Counted from the first letter of the stretch, positions 37,172-50,850 are shown. The stretch is 64,000 nucleotides of DNA from Sinonovacula constricta (GCA_007844125.1 CM017564.1:24390849-24454848), one strand, 5' to 3'. Translations and numbers: made by a program. Notes: a model not told the origin generated them from the letters alone.

Positions 37172-37980
37172 TAAAATGCAGTATTTGCAATAAGTTATAT
37201 GAGTTTATTTTCGGAATCAATGATGCACAGGAGAAATATATCGTTTGCATTTACCGAACGTGTGTCTGGAAACTATATTATAAAACATCAGTGATAACGT
37301 ATATTGAATGATAAAGAGGTATCTCATAGTAACTAAACTGATCATTAATCACACTTACCCTGACTACGTTATTCCCTGGATTCAGAGTCGCATTGAATCA
37401 TTTATCATAATTGGATGACATTATGCTGGTTGTCATATCATACACAATTATGTTTATTAGAACAGTTGTATTCATTTCTGACTAAGCCCATTTCTTATAC
37501 GTTGTACACAGAAAAAAGTTACTTCGAAAAGAATCCGTTTGAAATGGGCTTTTTTCTTACATTTTTACTACTGAATTGTTACAAAATAGATACGATTAAC
37601 AACTACCTTAATGTCTAAATGGTTATAGTCTATGTTAATAAACTTTGACCTGAAGTGGTAAATAACTTTAATGGTATAGGTTACGATAGATTATTTTCAT
37701 TTGAAAAAGCCTACAAAGTAATAACAGAAAAATAACAATGAACAGGTAGAATCAATGTAAACTCCTTTAAATCGAATAACTTATTATAACAAACAGTATT
37801 AAGGCAATATTATGGGTATTCTGTTGTCTATGGGGTAATTCAATCCAACAGTGCACCATAAAAACCAGGTGTCTGTTTCCAATACTTTTGCTTCATTGAT
37901 GATTTAAAATGTCTGTCATAAGAATTAAGAATATTTCCTAAACTACACAGGTGCTGATTTTTGTATTGTTTGCTATGTTT
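37172..37980. other. AT-rich non-coding stretch, no gene seen
   Basis: The frame at 37415-37618 has no recognisable domain. No repeat is seen. Confidence 0.45.
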
Positions 37981-37984
37981 GTCT

Positions 37985-38200
37985 GTTGTGTTTACAGTTT
38001 CAACAACAGTATTTCATTTATTTGGAGAAGGTGTCATCTTGATATTATCCTGACAGCTGTTTGACAAGTGGTAAAAATACCTTTTATTTTGCTTGTGTGT
38101 CAGCAAGGGAGTTATACAATTACTTTTGCTATCAACTTTTGTATATCGCGACCAGCGATCGAGCCAGGGATTTCCGTATCTGGAGCCACGTTCCGGTAAA
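37985..38200 (-). mobile_element. Degenerate SINE copy with internal deletion
   Basis: Plus-strand CAACAGTATTTCATTTATTT then GGAGAAGGTGTCATCTTGA, ATTATCCTGACA, GCTTGTGTGTCAGCAAGGGA and TATCGCGACCAGCGATCGAG align in order with the SINE at 40567-40879. About 90 bp in the middle are missing, and the tRNA head is scrambled. It has the same orientation as the 40.6 kb copy and is clearly older. Confidence 0.8.
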
Positions 38201-38400
38201 AATGGTTTCTGTTAAAGATATAACAGCTATGTAACTGTTTTGTAATGGTTTTGTTTGTTTCTTCTATCGCAAAATGTGATACAAATAAGTAAGAACAAAA
38301 TGAGATTCTATACTTAACCACTGTTTGGTTTAAAACATTAAATTTTTACCTCTTTGACTATCGAATCTCCAGTCAATGAATAATTGCAATGGTGTGATTG

Positions 38401-38595
38401 TTAGCTCCTTGATTGAATAATGCTGTCAATTATATTCTGATTATTTTCAAAAATAGTTTTTTTTTCAAATAACAATTCGATGCAGCTAGCTATGTAGTAT
38501 CGTAGATCAATTTCATTTTGCTCGTGTAATAAAAAATTCAAGCAAACCCCTTCTGATGACGATAACGTATCTTTAATAATTATCGTATTTATCAT
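38401..38595 (-). other. Short open frame of uncertain status, 64 codons
   Basis: The minus-strand product has a mixed, acidic-rich composition (SEGVCLNFLLHEQNEIDL part) unlike its neighbours, but no family is recognised. Unit D has no counterpart at the matching place (about 50400-50580). Kept only as a low-confidence candidate exon or relic. Confidence 0.15.
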
Positions 38596-38599
38596 GTTC

Positions 38600-38845
38600 T
38601 ATTTGCACAGAACAATGCCAATCGTATGTAAAGTACGGATACTTCCACTGGTGTCTTAGTCTCACAAGAATGTACCTTTATCTTTCATTATGTCAGATAT
38701 AGTTTATACTACTGGCAAACCACTATCGTTTGTAAAACATCCAAAACAAGAGGCATTTGTGTATTGTATTATGCGTGCCGAATGACTTGTTCTTGGCGTG
38801 TCCTGTTGAATACATCAGGTAAAACAGTTATACAAAAAATAGTGC
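38600..38845. repeat. Unit C block matching unit D at 50580-50850
   Basis: ATGTACCTTTATCTTTCATT, GTCAGATATAGTTTAT and CTGGCAAACCACTATC, then GAATGACTTGTTCTTGG, match 50676-50840 in order, about 12.0 kb away. Confidence 0.65.
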
Positions 38846-39294
38846 TGAAGGAATTTATATATTATTACAGCATAAACTTTATCATTTAGATTATACAAAA
38901 AGACGTATGCAGATGGCAACATAATATAATTGTTAATGTCACGTTAAGTAAATTATTATTTGTAACGTGATATCATCTTGAAGTACAGTAACATGAATAT
39001 GTCAAGTCTAATGTGAGAAATGATATATTCCATCGAAGCAAAATATTCTAACAAAATATTAAAAAATAACCATGACTTACCTGATTTATGCCGTTTCTGT
39101 TATTTTCCTATTCTGAATACACTATATACACATATTCTGTATTTATATTGTCATTTTACACTTTTACACGTAACATAAAATGTACAAATGAAACATGATA
39201 TATTAAATAAAATAAGTAGTATTTGATTGTTATTTTATATTCTCGAAGTGCAAATAATTGGAAAACAATGAGGTGTTAGTGCTGCAACGTGACG

Positions 39295-39296
<2 letters not shown>
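38846..39296. other. AT-rich non-coding stretch, no gene seen
   Basis: No feature is supported between the C/D block and the compound microsatellite. Confidence 0.5.
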
Positions 39297-39388
<92 letters not shown>

Positions 39389-39509
39389 GGAGAGAGAGAG
39401 AGGAGAGAGAGAGAAAGTGAGAGGGAGAGAGAGAGAGTGAGGAGAGAGAAAGTGAGAGAAAGAGAGAAAGAGAGAGAGAGAGAGAAAGAGGGAAAAAGAG
39501 AGAGAATAT
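39297..39509. repeat. Compound (TA)n-(GA)n microsatellite
   Basis: About 16 TA units (39297-39328) pass directly into about 180 bp of GA with GGGA and GAAA interruptions. The purine/pyrimidine strand asymmetry is extreme. The Ser/Leu-repeat minus frames are artefacts. Confidence 0.97.
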
Positions 39510-40215
39510 ATTTATGTTTGGCACGGATAATCAATATACCTTCATCCCGAAATAATAACGTTATACGTTAATAAGCTAACACAAATAATGATATCACATA
39601 TACTTGAATGTTGGTTAGTTTACTATCAGGTTATTTATGTTCTGTCTCAAGTGATACAGCGTTTTTGCTTTTGGCAATATGTTCAACTTCTTACAAGAAA
39701 TGCCCTATGAATATGATGACAACATCTCCATCGTAACATAAAATCCAGCGTAAATATTCTCCAACTTGTTATAGCAGTTTGCAATAGAATAGAGTTCAAA
39801 ATCAATTTACATACAATAAATACTAATAGTTATTGTCCGATTCCTCTTACCAAATATAAACCGATACAAAACAGTTCTTTATTGGAATTTAAGAGAACAA
39901 GTCATCGTGAAAAAGCGGTCCAAGCCGTGTCAAAATTATCCAATAGTAATTTAACACTTGCAAAACGTAAAATATGACAATATTTCTTGGCTTAAATTTT
40001 TTACAATATTTTTATTTTTACTTTTGTCTAAAATGGATAAATGTTGTATAAAGATTTACTAGGACGAATAAAAAACTTCAATAAGGACAACACTTTTTAA
40101 AATATATATTAGGCAGCTTTTGAATATTAATACTGCTTACCTAAAATAATAAAAAATAATATATATCATAGATATATATATCATATTATGGCAACACAAA
40201 CACTCAAGTAATCTT
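39510..40215. other. AT-rich non-coding stretch
   Basis: No gene is supported. Part of 39640-39800 may be a degraded counterpart of 51500-51600 in unit D; the similarity is weak. Confidence 0.4.
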
Positions 40216-40249
40216 TCATTTCACAAAATTAAATTTGCATCTTTTAACT

Positions 40250-40560
40250 TTCAGCAAATGTTTGCTATTATCGAGATCAATAGGCTAGAAGTTCTTGCAT
40301 ATCTAACATGCCAATGCTTTCCATTTAAATTGCAATGAAACAACACAATGTATCTTCAATTTTATTCAACACCGAAACATCATCTCTATATCCAAACTGG
40401 CATACACAAAGAGCTACATATAGTGTACCTGAGAGATACTCCTTCACACTGTAAACGAACACAACTGTTCCTTTCCTTTATACTGCTGGCGCCAATAAAA
40501 CTAAGTTGGATAGGCGTAGTATTTTATAATGGTATTAGAGGCGCACTGATACTGAAAACG
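40250..40560. repeat. Unit C block matching unit D at 52100-52385
   Basis: TTCAACACCGAAACATCATC, CCTGAGAGATAC, AACGAACACAACTGTTCC and GGTATTAGAGGCGCACTGAT align with 52150-52375 in order, at about 65-70% by eye. The plus-strand frames over the two copies (112 codons here, including SINE sequence, and 82 codons in D) are in different phase and not conserved. Confidence 0.7.
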
Positions 40561-40566
40561 TTTTTA

Positions 40567-40879
40567 TTTATTTATTGGGTTTATCGTCCCACCAACAGTA
40601 TTTCAGTTATCTGGAGACGGTGTCCACTTGAAGCAGATATAGTGCTGCCTTCACTGTGTATAGCATGCCGTGAACACCTGGCATGATACCACATCCAGTC
40701 ACATTATCCTGACACCGGGCCAACCAGTCGTGGAACTACCCTTATATTTGCTTGAGCGTTAGCAAGGGAGCTATACCACTACCATTTTTAACGACTTTGG
40801 TATGTCGCGGCCCGGGATCGAACCCGGGGCCTCTCGTACATAGAGCCGACGCTCTACCGATTGCGCTACCAGGTCCGGT
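40567..40879 (-). mobile_element. tRNA-derived SINE with target-site duplication
   Basis: On the minus strand the element starts CCGGACCTGGTAGCGCAATC (A box region) and has the B box GGGTTCGATCCCGGG, a middle with TGGTAGTGGTATAGCTCCCT and CTCAAGCAAATATAAGGG, and an end ACAGTTGG-like TGTTGGTGGGACGATAAACC with an AATAAATAAATA tail. GAAAACGTTTTTA (40554-40566) and GAAAACCTTTTTA (40880-40892) are a 13 bp target duplication with one mismatch. The unit D counterpart (about 52380) is an empty site. The tRNA-like part is not a tRNA gene: it continues into the SINE body. Transcription would be by RNA polymerase III, with mobilisation by a LINE in trans. Confidence 0.9.
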
Positions 40880-40892
40880 GAAAACCTTTTTA

Positions 40893-41305
40893 CTTGACTG
40901 TGTTACTCAGCAACCAAATAATTAACCGCAGTTATCTTCGCAGCAGTAATATATGTATTGAAATTTATCACTTAGATTGTGTACAAATATAGCATTTCTA
41001 AAACAAATTTGGTATTACAAATTACTTAAATCTGACATATTTAGGAAATTTAAATGAAAATATTTCTTTAACGTGGCTTTATTTACATTTTTTGTTTTAA
41101 TTTTAGGTAACGTATATTTTGTATTTTGAACATTCTGAAATGGGCGTCAGATAACCATTAACGATTGTATAGGCAGTATAGTAGTCGGTAAGCTACGAAC
41201 GATGAATTCATTTTTTTACTTTCTTTTGAAGGTTTAATAAAATTGATTAGAAATCAATCTTCCAGATTAAACTAGAAATCGATTAAAATATGTATCATTT
41301 GTCTT
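40893..41305. other. AT-rich non-coding stretch, no gene seen
   Basis: No feature is supported. Confidence 0.5.
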
Positions 41306-41307
41306 GC

Positions 41308-41530
41308 ATTAAGGACTTTCCACAAAGACAAAAAACGTCATCACCCCCTTTGGGGCTATTCTGAAAAATGAACTATGACGAAAATGTGTGTCTTGGCATC
41401 GTTCGTAAATGTGCATTCGGGAATTAGAAATTAATGTTTTCCACAAAGTTAATATCCAATGACATGGTCTTTTCGATTTTTAAATAAAGATTTCTAAAGG
41501 TTATTCGATTTTTGTGACATAAACCGCATG
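41308..41530 (+). repeat. About 225 bp direct repeat, left copy
   Basis: From ATTAAGGACT through CCACAAAGACA, AACTATGACG and AAATAAAGATTTCTAAAGG to TTTGTGACATAAAC, this aligns with 42308-42535 at about 85% by eye. The flanks differ completely. It is either two insertions of one element or the ends of a short element of about 1.2 kb. Confidence 0.85.
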
Positions 41531-42196
41531 TGGTTCAATGACTCAAACAAATGTTAAAAGACAAGATTTGTATGATTTTATATGTGGTCATATTAAATTG
41601 AACTAACTATTAATATATCATTTATAATATTTATATATATATATATATATTATGTGTGTTGAGTGAATTTGTAATGAGTGTAAATGAATGGTTAGGAAAG
41701 GGGCTGTGATGATTTACGCCTACTATGTAGTTTGTATGAAGTAAAGTCCACAAGCAATGCCCATGTTAGTCATGACTCATGGCAATGAAACTAGTGATAG
41801 AGTGAAATGATGCTAGTTAGGTATGACGTACAAAAAGAATCACTCTTTTTAATTGCCTTTTCCATTTTGTAATGTTTAAAGTAACTAGCTTTAAAAACGA
41901 TGTTAATTTCCATTTTTTCAAATGATGGTGGAAACATGTATCACTGATTGTAACTCATGCAAGAAAATACTGTATGCTGTCAAGTTTGAGTGGTCATGTG
42001 GGCTAGGATTTTGGTCTATGGGTCCCCTAAAATAAACATACACCTTTTTTAATTTGTTTAGTGCGTTTTATATACACATTGACATATTTTAGGGAAAATA
42101 CATTTAAAAGAAAGTACATATGATTTACTTGATTGTTGAATTTGTCTGTGTTAGACACAATATTTTCAGTTTAAAATTAGGGGGTAGAGGCGTGTT
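41531..42196. other. Spacer between the 225 bp direct repeats
   Basis: AT-rich, with a short (AT)n run at about 41634-41651. There is no open frame, primer-binding-like site or polypurine tract that would argue for an LTR element. Confidence 0.5.
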
Positions 42197-42270
42197 ACAC
42201 ACACTCACAAACACACACAGACAGACAGACAGACACATACACACACAACACAAACACACAACAACACATC
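42197..42270. repeat. CA-rich/(CAGA)n microsatellite
   Basis: ACACACTCACAAACACACAC leads into ACAG repeats (about five) and then ACACAACACAAAC. Confidence 0.93.
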
Positions 42271-42307
42271 ATTTTATTTACTAAATTTTGAAGATATAAT
42301 TAATTTT

Positions 42308-42535
42308 AAAAATTAAGGACTGTCCACAAAGACATAAAACATTTTCTTTCCCTCTTTTGGCGCTATTCTAAAACAGTGAACTATGACGCAAATGTGCGTA
42401 TTGGCGTGGTTCATAAATGTACATTTGGGATTTAGAGATTAAAGTTTTCCTCAAAGTTAATACCCAAAGGCATGGTATTTGCTATTTTTAAATAAAGATT
42501 TCTAAAGGTTATTCGTTTATTTGTGACATAAACAT
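42308..42535 (+). repeat. About 225 bp direct repeat, right copy
   Basis: Partner of 41308-41530, exactly 1.0 kb downstream in the same orientation. It shares AAATAAAGATTTCTAAAGGT and TTATTCG with few changes. Confidence 0.85.
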
Positions 42536-42649
42536 AATTGATAGAACATCTGTTACGTGTTCGCAAAAGGTTTTTATATAAAAATGGGATGGGGTGGCAG
42601 GATATGTTGATTATTTAATTTAGCATTTAAAATACATACACATACGTTT

Positions 42650-42725
42650 AAGTAAAAACAAAAACAACAAAAAACAAACAAACAGCAACAAAAACACACA
42701 AAAAAAACTCACAAAAACCAAAACA
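42650..42725. repeat. A-rich CAAA tract
   Basis: Low-complexity AAACAAACAAACAGCAAC-type sequence. Confidence 0.85.
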
Positions 42726-42914
42726 TTTTCAGAAGCGGAAGGAAGTAATTGCAGACTCTTTAATTCGTGACACCATGCTTACGTATTTATTTTTAGTCAT
42801 TTTAATTTTCCTCTAACATTAATTATTTGTAAACAAAACATTTTCAGCAAATATGTGTATGCTATGTACAATATTCTCCCACAATGTCGAAACGTATCGA
42901 ACAAATATCATTGT

Positions 42915-43060
42915 GGATTCTTACTCTTTAAAACCTTTACAATCTGGTCAATTGAATTATTGTCAGGAAGGACATGCAAATACAATTTTGACAGGGCATT
43001 TAAATTGAGTCAAACTGATTTCTGTGTCGTTTGTATATATTTCTTACACCGTGCAACTAG
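42915..43060. repeat. Unit C block matching unit D at 54545-54665
   Basis: TTTAAAACCTTTACAATCTG, CAGGAAGGACATGC and CAATTTTGACAGGGCATTTA align with 54550-54630 (TTTAAAACCTTTACAGTTAC ... CAATTTTGTGACGGGGCTTT). The 74-codon frame here is closed in the D copy. Confidence 0.6.
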
Positions 43061-43555
43061 AAAGCATTTGATCTTTTAAAGGCAAATAGTCATCTTCTTT
43101 TCCACTTTATGTTTTTTTCCAATGGTTTCTCTTTCTAAGAGGCATTATGATCATGGTTTAACTCGCTTCACTATAGCAAAGTATGCAAATGGCGTATACC
43201 ATTTGTCTATATTTTTCTTTTAAATACACATTTTAACAAATGTTATTGTTCATACTAATGTTAATTTTATTTTAATGCCAAAAATAGACAAAACATCCTG
43301 AATGTTACAATGCGTTTAGAGTAAACAACACGTTTCTTTTATCTCTCTACATGTCAAACCGTTTGGTTTTGAACATTATATTTCTATATATTGAGACTTT
43401 ATCACGAGTGTATTTTCACATCTGACAAAATGCAAAAAAAAAAATCAGTCTGTTTCCCTTTATTTCTGTAATATTGTGCATTCATCGTTTGCATATTATT
43501 GGTGCTATTATATTATTCCAAATATCTTAGATGGTTGACATTTTATTTTTACTTG
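43061..43555. other. AT-rich non-coding stretch, no gene seen
   Basis: Includes an 11 bp A run near 43433. No feature is supported. Confidence 0.5.
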
Positions 43556-43559
43556 TGTC

Positions 43560-44115
43560 TTTTTTGTTAACATTTTGCAAATGTGAGATACAGCTGCAAT
43601 TTGTTAAGGTCTTTAGTAAATTCATATAAGATCAAAAGAGAACAGTATTTACAATAGACTGGCAGCTTTGTGTTTGACTGTGAATTTCGAAACCATTCAA
43701 AAAAGTGAATGCGGTTCGAAACATAGTCAAATGCTTCGACGAACATTCAAAGCTGTTAGTAATTTGTGTGGAAAACACTTCTGAATTAATGCATTTTTCT
43801 GACTCTTCAACTAAACTGATCATTATTCAATAACACAATAACAAATGGTTTATCACCGAATTATAATTTATGATGTTGTAATAAATATTTTGTTTTACAC
43901 AAAACAACTCTCGAGATGCATGTTTCATATTTTTTGTAACAGAATTTAGAATTATACAACAAGTGCTGCATTTACTAAAAACTTTACAAAACACAGAAAT
44001 GCAACATTTTAGCAGCTGCGACAATTTCTTATTAATACAATTTCAAAGGGATGTATCTAATTTTATATTCGGTCTAGACAAAATCGTCCAGGTAAATGGA
44101 ACTATATGATTAGAC
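43560..44115. repeat. Unit D start, module fragment with L2/L3-like blocks
   Basis: ATGTGAGATACAGCTGC (43580) recalls 34099-34112. ATATTCGGTCTAGACAAAAT followed by CGTCCAGGTAAATGG (44066-44100) matches 34294-34325 in unit C. The two minus frames here (63 and 65 codons) have no recognisable domain. Confidence 0.45.
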
Positions 44116-44155
44116 AGATAAAATGACAGCGACAGCCTCATATGACAGATAACTG

Positions 44156-46110
<1,955 letters not shown>

Positions 46111-46124
46111 GCTTTTCTGCATCA

Positions 46125-46441
46125 ACTGGACCTGGTAGCAGAATCGGTAGAGCGTCGGCTCCAGGTACAGGAGGCACTGGTTTTGAACCCGGGCCACGAC
46201 ATACCAAAGTCGTAAAAGTGGTAGTGGTATAGCTCCATTGCTTACGCTCAAGCAAATATAAGGGTAGTTCCACTCCTGGTTGACCCGGTGTTAGAATAAA
46301 ATAATGGGTGTGTTATCATGCCAGGTGTTCGCAGCATGCTATATAGAGTGAAGACAGCACTATATCTGCTTCAAGTGGACACCGTCTCCAGGTAACTGAA
46401 ATGGTTGGTGGGACAATAAACCCAACAAACAAACAGACAAA
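46125..46441 (+). mobile_element. tRNA-derived SINE, full length, plus strand
   Basis: TGGACCTGGTAGCAGAATCG (A box), GGTTTTGAACCCGGGCC (altered B box), AAGTGGTAGTGGTATAGCTC, CAGCACTATATCTGCTTCAA, ACCGTCTCCAGGTAACTGAA and GGTGGGACAATAAACCCAAC with a CAAACAAACAGACAAA tail. It aligns end to end with the minus-strand SINE at 40567-40879. Diverged flanks CTTTTCTGCATCA (46112) and CTTCTCCTGTATCA (46442) look like an old target duplication. Confidence 0.9.
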
Positions 46442-47080
46442 CTTCTCCTGTATCATACCTGTATCTTGTTATACCCTTCAGCATATGCGATTTGTGGTAC
46501 TAACAAATGATGTCGTTGTATCTCGACAAACTCTGGTTTAAAGTGATTGTACTATATTCGCGATTTTCTAGTTAAAAATAACAAGTAATGACTTCAGAGA
46601 AACCAGAACCGACATTAATTGAAGCCTGTTAATGAAAGTTGCATTCAGAAGAAAAATATCAGCATTTAATCATTTAACCTTGTATTAATTTGTAAAGTCG
46701 TTCTAAATTGCATCACGCATTTCTTATTTGTCTTACCGTATTGATTCAAAGCTATTCACATAAGTATCTGATAATTTGAACGTTCTCACAGTGTCTATCT
46801 GTACCTGGCCAAAAACAGTATGAAAACACTCATAAACCATGTTTACAAATTTTCAAGTATAAGAAAACAAAACCTTGTTTTATATCTCAATTTTAGTGCT
46901 TTATTAAGGATAAGCATTGATATAAATATATATAATTGTCAACCCATTTATAATTGTGTCGTTTGTCTCATTTATAATAGTAAAAATATGGAAATATTTT
47001 ATTTTCGAAAAAAAAGTTATTGTGTCATCATTTGCTAAAACTAGTATACAATTGAAACAAGTAGGCTGTGAAAACTATTT
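46442..47080. other. AT-rich non-coding stretch, no gene seen
   Basis: The frame at 46820-47038 has only AT-driven composition. No feature is supported. Confidence 0.5.
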
Positions 47081-47084
47081 TAAG

Positions 47085-47340
47085 CACCATCTCTCTGCTG
47101 GAGTTGGAATGATATGCATTGCTTCTTAATATGCTAGATTAGATTTATGATTGTTGCCAAATTAAAGTCAGACATCTTATATCTCAATTGATATCCCAAT
47201 AAATCTTTGGTCTTGGAACCTAATCATGTGATTTATATTATTTCTTGTGAAAATATGCATTTAGATGCGAAACGAACAAAATTAAGTCGTCATTCTTCAT
47301 GTGTCGTGTGAAATGTGTTCAATTTGATTTCCGACGAATA
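47085..47340. repeat. Array module fragment, landmark L1 in unit D
   Basis: ATCTCTCTGCTGGAGTTGGA, TATGCTAGATTAGATTTATG, ATTGTTGCCAAATTAAAGTC and TTGATATCCCAATAAATC follow the order of A2 (19356-19470) and B2 (26490-26610). A third clear copy of this landmark outside A and B shows the module family reaches at least 47 kb. Confidence 0.65.
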
Positions 47341-49040
47341 CATTATTACAGGAAATAATCATTACCACTGACAATAAGTTAAAGAAGCAAACGATTGGCA
47401 TTAAAAAGTAAATTAAATACAATTTGGAATAATATAATATTGTTAAAATTCGTTCAAAAACAATAACATTTCAGTGAAATGCCTTCAAGGTCTTATTTCA
47501 AGAGTTCTTCAGTATAAGTCTTTACTTAAAGATGTTGATTATATTCTTTAATATTTTTTCAAGAAAAGTCTTATTCCGGTGTGGGTGAAAATATAATTAA
47601 TTAATCTTTAAAACATCTCATGATAAGAATGATCCGTATGGTATAAGTTGTATTGTTTTTATATAAATTATATGGGCTAGATGGAAAAGGATAATGGTTT
47701 TACATTTTATACATGTATTATTAATAATAATTAATTTATAATTAATAGTTATTATAAGAAAACAAGAGTTGAACATATTTTTTTCTAAAGGCATTAGAAT
47801 ATAACACTTCATAAAAACAGTGCAATATCTGTCAGAGGCACAGAAAACGGGTGCTGTAGAGCGCTATTGATGTGAAGGTGTCATGAATCCCCAATTTTCA
47901 CCCGCAAATACTTTTTGTAAATCTAATACATGTACTTATTACATATTAGGAATCATTTATCAATGTACATAAATTCTTGACTGTTGTGGATGATTTATAT
48001 TTTATACCGGTACATTAAACCTTTATGTGCAAAATGTGTCAAAATGTACGCATTAACAAACAACTTTATTATACATGAAATTGGATCAGTAAATAGGTAC
48101 AATTGCCTCAAATAAAATATATCTGTAAAACGTGACATAAATATGCTCAGATCATTTATAATATTGAGAAATCAGTCAATGAAAGTCATCAACGGTTGAA
48201 CATGATATATGTTATTTTGTACTGACCTGTATGTTCGAAATTATTAAATTGTTTACATTCAATTGCCACGGTGTTTAAATGTGGTAGTAATTATTAACAA
48301 CATGATAATAAATAAGAACATCTCAGCGTACATGAATTTGATTATTGAAGCATTGTATCTTTTAGGTCGGGGATTCATTGTTCATGCTACGAATGATCTA
48401 TTTTTATTAGAATAAATAAACAACCATATCAAAATTATCTCCATAATACTGTTGAAGCCTGAAGTTTAAGTGGCAAATGTTCTCCGAACAATATCTTCTC
48501 TCCAGTACCTTGGCCATCCATTTATATTATTTTGTTGCTACTCGATAGCTAAAAAGCTTTTAGAGTTCATAGTCTTATCAGTATAAATATTGTAAAAAAA
48601 TAGATTGGACAACAAAATTATCATTTTGATTTTACGAAAGAAACCTCAAAAACAAAATGTAAAAGAATGAATTAGATACATAATTGGGCTGTTTGGTGAC
48701 ATTGCTGAAATCTATGAAACTGGTACTCGGCATTATAATGGGATTCAAATACTTAGGAACCAGCTTAAAGCGAGTAGGTGGTGGAACAACGAAGTGAAAA
48801 CGATATAAGTCGGTCAAATTAAACTATAACAAAATGATAAATCGAATCCGAAGAAAAGTGTTGAGTATAGTAACACTTTTTAAAACCATGTGACACTTGT
48901 TAAAAGTATTTTTGTAAGTGTTGAGTGTGATGAACATGAACAGTGCATCTCGAAATATGAAAGGCAAAATTAAGATCCGCATTTCTGATCCTTTACATAA
49001 CATAAACAAACTTTTTCCGTAAGATTATTTTCGGCTCTTT
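47341..49040. other. AT-rich non-coding stretch, no gene seen
   Basis: Frames at 47618-47812, 48632-48817 and 48824-49009 (all minus) are short and motif-free. No repeat is recognised. Confidence 0.5.
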
Positions 49041-49049
49041 TTTCCCACA

Positions 49050-49210
49050 CCCATAAGCATCAGTGTCGGTCCCTTTTGCCGAGTGCTCATTCCAAGGCGA
49101 AAACAATTGGGTTTTCTCTATTTGTTTAATGCCTTGTCAGAGATTGTTTCCCTCTTTTGCATTTGTCTTGTGTCTTTTCAATTGTTGATATAAGCTGCAA
49201 TGTTATTAGT
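49050..49210 (-). repeat. R1 fragment, reverse, degraded
   Basis: GTCGGTCCCTTTTGCCGAGT, CATTCCAAGGCGAAAACAAT and TTTGCATTTGTCTTGTG resemble the reverse strand of the R1 core and downstream part (compare 8995-9080 and 36995-37085). Confidence 0.6.
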
Positions 49211-50570
49211 CATATTTCGTTATTCATATGCTTCTCTAATATATTTGAAATTTTTAGTTGAACAAACCTTATTAAGTAGCAAAATTTCATTAAATTTGTC
49301 ACATAGTAATGCCTTGTTGAATACAACACCGATATTCAGTTGTATTTGATGAACTGATAACATAATGCCAACTTCGTTAAGTAATAATAAAAAGAATCGT
49401 TAGCAGAAATTTGTTGATGTTTTCTGCATACTTGCAAAAAACGTAATTGAAGCCTCCAAAGTACAGTGATCGTGTTAACGTTGAAATAACAAGGAAGTCA
49501 TTGGTTTTAGATATTACCACAATAATTATCACAAGCATAATCAACAAAACAGTTGTTTTATTCGAGCAGGGCAGCATGCAACGCGGGCATGTTTTCTTTA
49601 CACACATTTTCTGGATGATTGATGATGAACTATGCCAGAAATTCTATCTTGCAATATATTAGGTTTTGAACATATATAAAGAGAGAATGTTAAAAACATA
49701 TGTTGTAATAAAAACGGACTTGACGCACCGAGTAATATGCAACAGGAAACAATGAGCAAGTTTAAAGTTGGTATCTTGCAGTTTACTCATGTCAAATTCA
49801 TAAAACAATACCTTACTACTGATTTGGGGAATCAGAGCATAATTTCTACTGCATATACTCATACTTTCGTAAAGGTAAAGACGGTGAGCCTATATTGTTA
49901 GACAAAGTCTAAAAGTTCAAACATTCCAAATCTATAAATAAACATGATAGTGAACTCTGATTAAAATTGACAACAACGTCAGGACGAATTACTCGGACGA
50001 CTATATAGCGTTATCTCAAAAATGAGTGGTCATGTGGTGTCATAGTTAAATAGCTATCTCTACAGCGTGGCTCAGATAGCAAATATCCGTTGGCAATGAG
50101 GGTTTCATGTTTCACTATTTATACTGATCTAGGGCATCAATGAGCAGCATTTTGCAAGAACTTTTCATGGAACAATAAGTTATTTGGTTATTTGATAAAC
50201 ATTATTTTGGTCCAAACTGTCGGATAACACCTATAAATGGTTAGAACAGATTTGAACTTTCCGGTCGATCAAAAATTTAAATTGGTGCTACGAGATGGTC
50301 GAATGTAGAGTCGGTATTATACCTCACTGATCATAATTGACTATATTGTTCGAAATATATTTGTCCAATCGAAAGTTTTTAATAAAGGTCACATATTTCA
50401 TAATCTAATTGGTAAAAACTGTTAAGTATTTTAAATTCAGTCAACACCACCTAGCATATTACATATTCATTATCACATAACCGCATCAAACTATTAGTAT
50501 ATTTCGTTTGTTTTTTAGTCTTTCGCTGACGTTTGAATGGCAAACTACATTTTCTTCCGTGTAAAAGTAA
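49211..50570. other. AT-rich non-coding stretch, no gene seen
   Basis: Overlapping opposite-strand frames at 49377-49607 and 49447-49662 are mirror images of one AT-rich segment. No feature is supported. Confidence 0.5.
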
Positions 50571-50579
50571 AAGAACAGT

Positions 50580-50850
50580 ACCACATATGTAAATTCATTC
50601 ATCTTTCTATACACGCCTGAGTACTGCCATTGGTAGCTTAGCCTCCCACACCCCCACCCCCATCCAGTATAATGTACCTGTTTCTTTCATTTTGTTAGAT
50701 GTAGTTTATTCTGGCAAACTTCTCCCATTGTAAGGCTGAAAACACACATGGTATACGCGCTAGATAAATATGCTTTTTGACCCGAATAACTTGTACCCGG
50801 TGCATTTGGTTTCCTGAATGAAGTATCAGGGCAACACGCTGACGATTTTT
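50580..50850. repeat. Unit D block matching unit C at 38600-38845
   Basis: GAGTACTGCCATTGGTAGCT, AATGTACCTGTTTCTTTCAT, GATGTAGTTTATTCTGGCAA and GAATAACTTGTACCCGG follow the order in unit C. A CCCACACCCCCACCCCCAT run (about 50646-50664) is extra here. Confidence 0.65.

Noticed and set aside
39235..39534. Ser/Leu-rich proteins of 82-99 codons on the minus strand
   Set aside because: Translations of the (GA)n and (TA)n tracts in two frames.
40348..40686. 112-codon plus-strand gene
   Set aside because: Its last third lies inside the SINE, and the homologous segment in unit D (52131-52379) is open in a different phase.
40801..40880. Functional tRNA gene
   Set aside because: Good A and B boxes, but the sequence continues directly into the SINE body shared with 46125-46441, has a SINE tail and target duplications, and the acceptor stem does not close as a tRNA.
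41308..42535. LTR retrotransposon
   Set aside because: Repeats are only 225 bp, the spacer is 780 bp without coding capacity, and no TG...CA ends, primer site or target duplication could be confirmed; kept only as a direct repeat pair.
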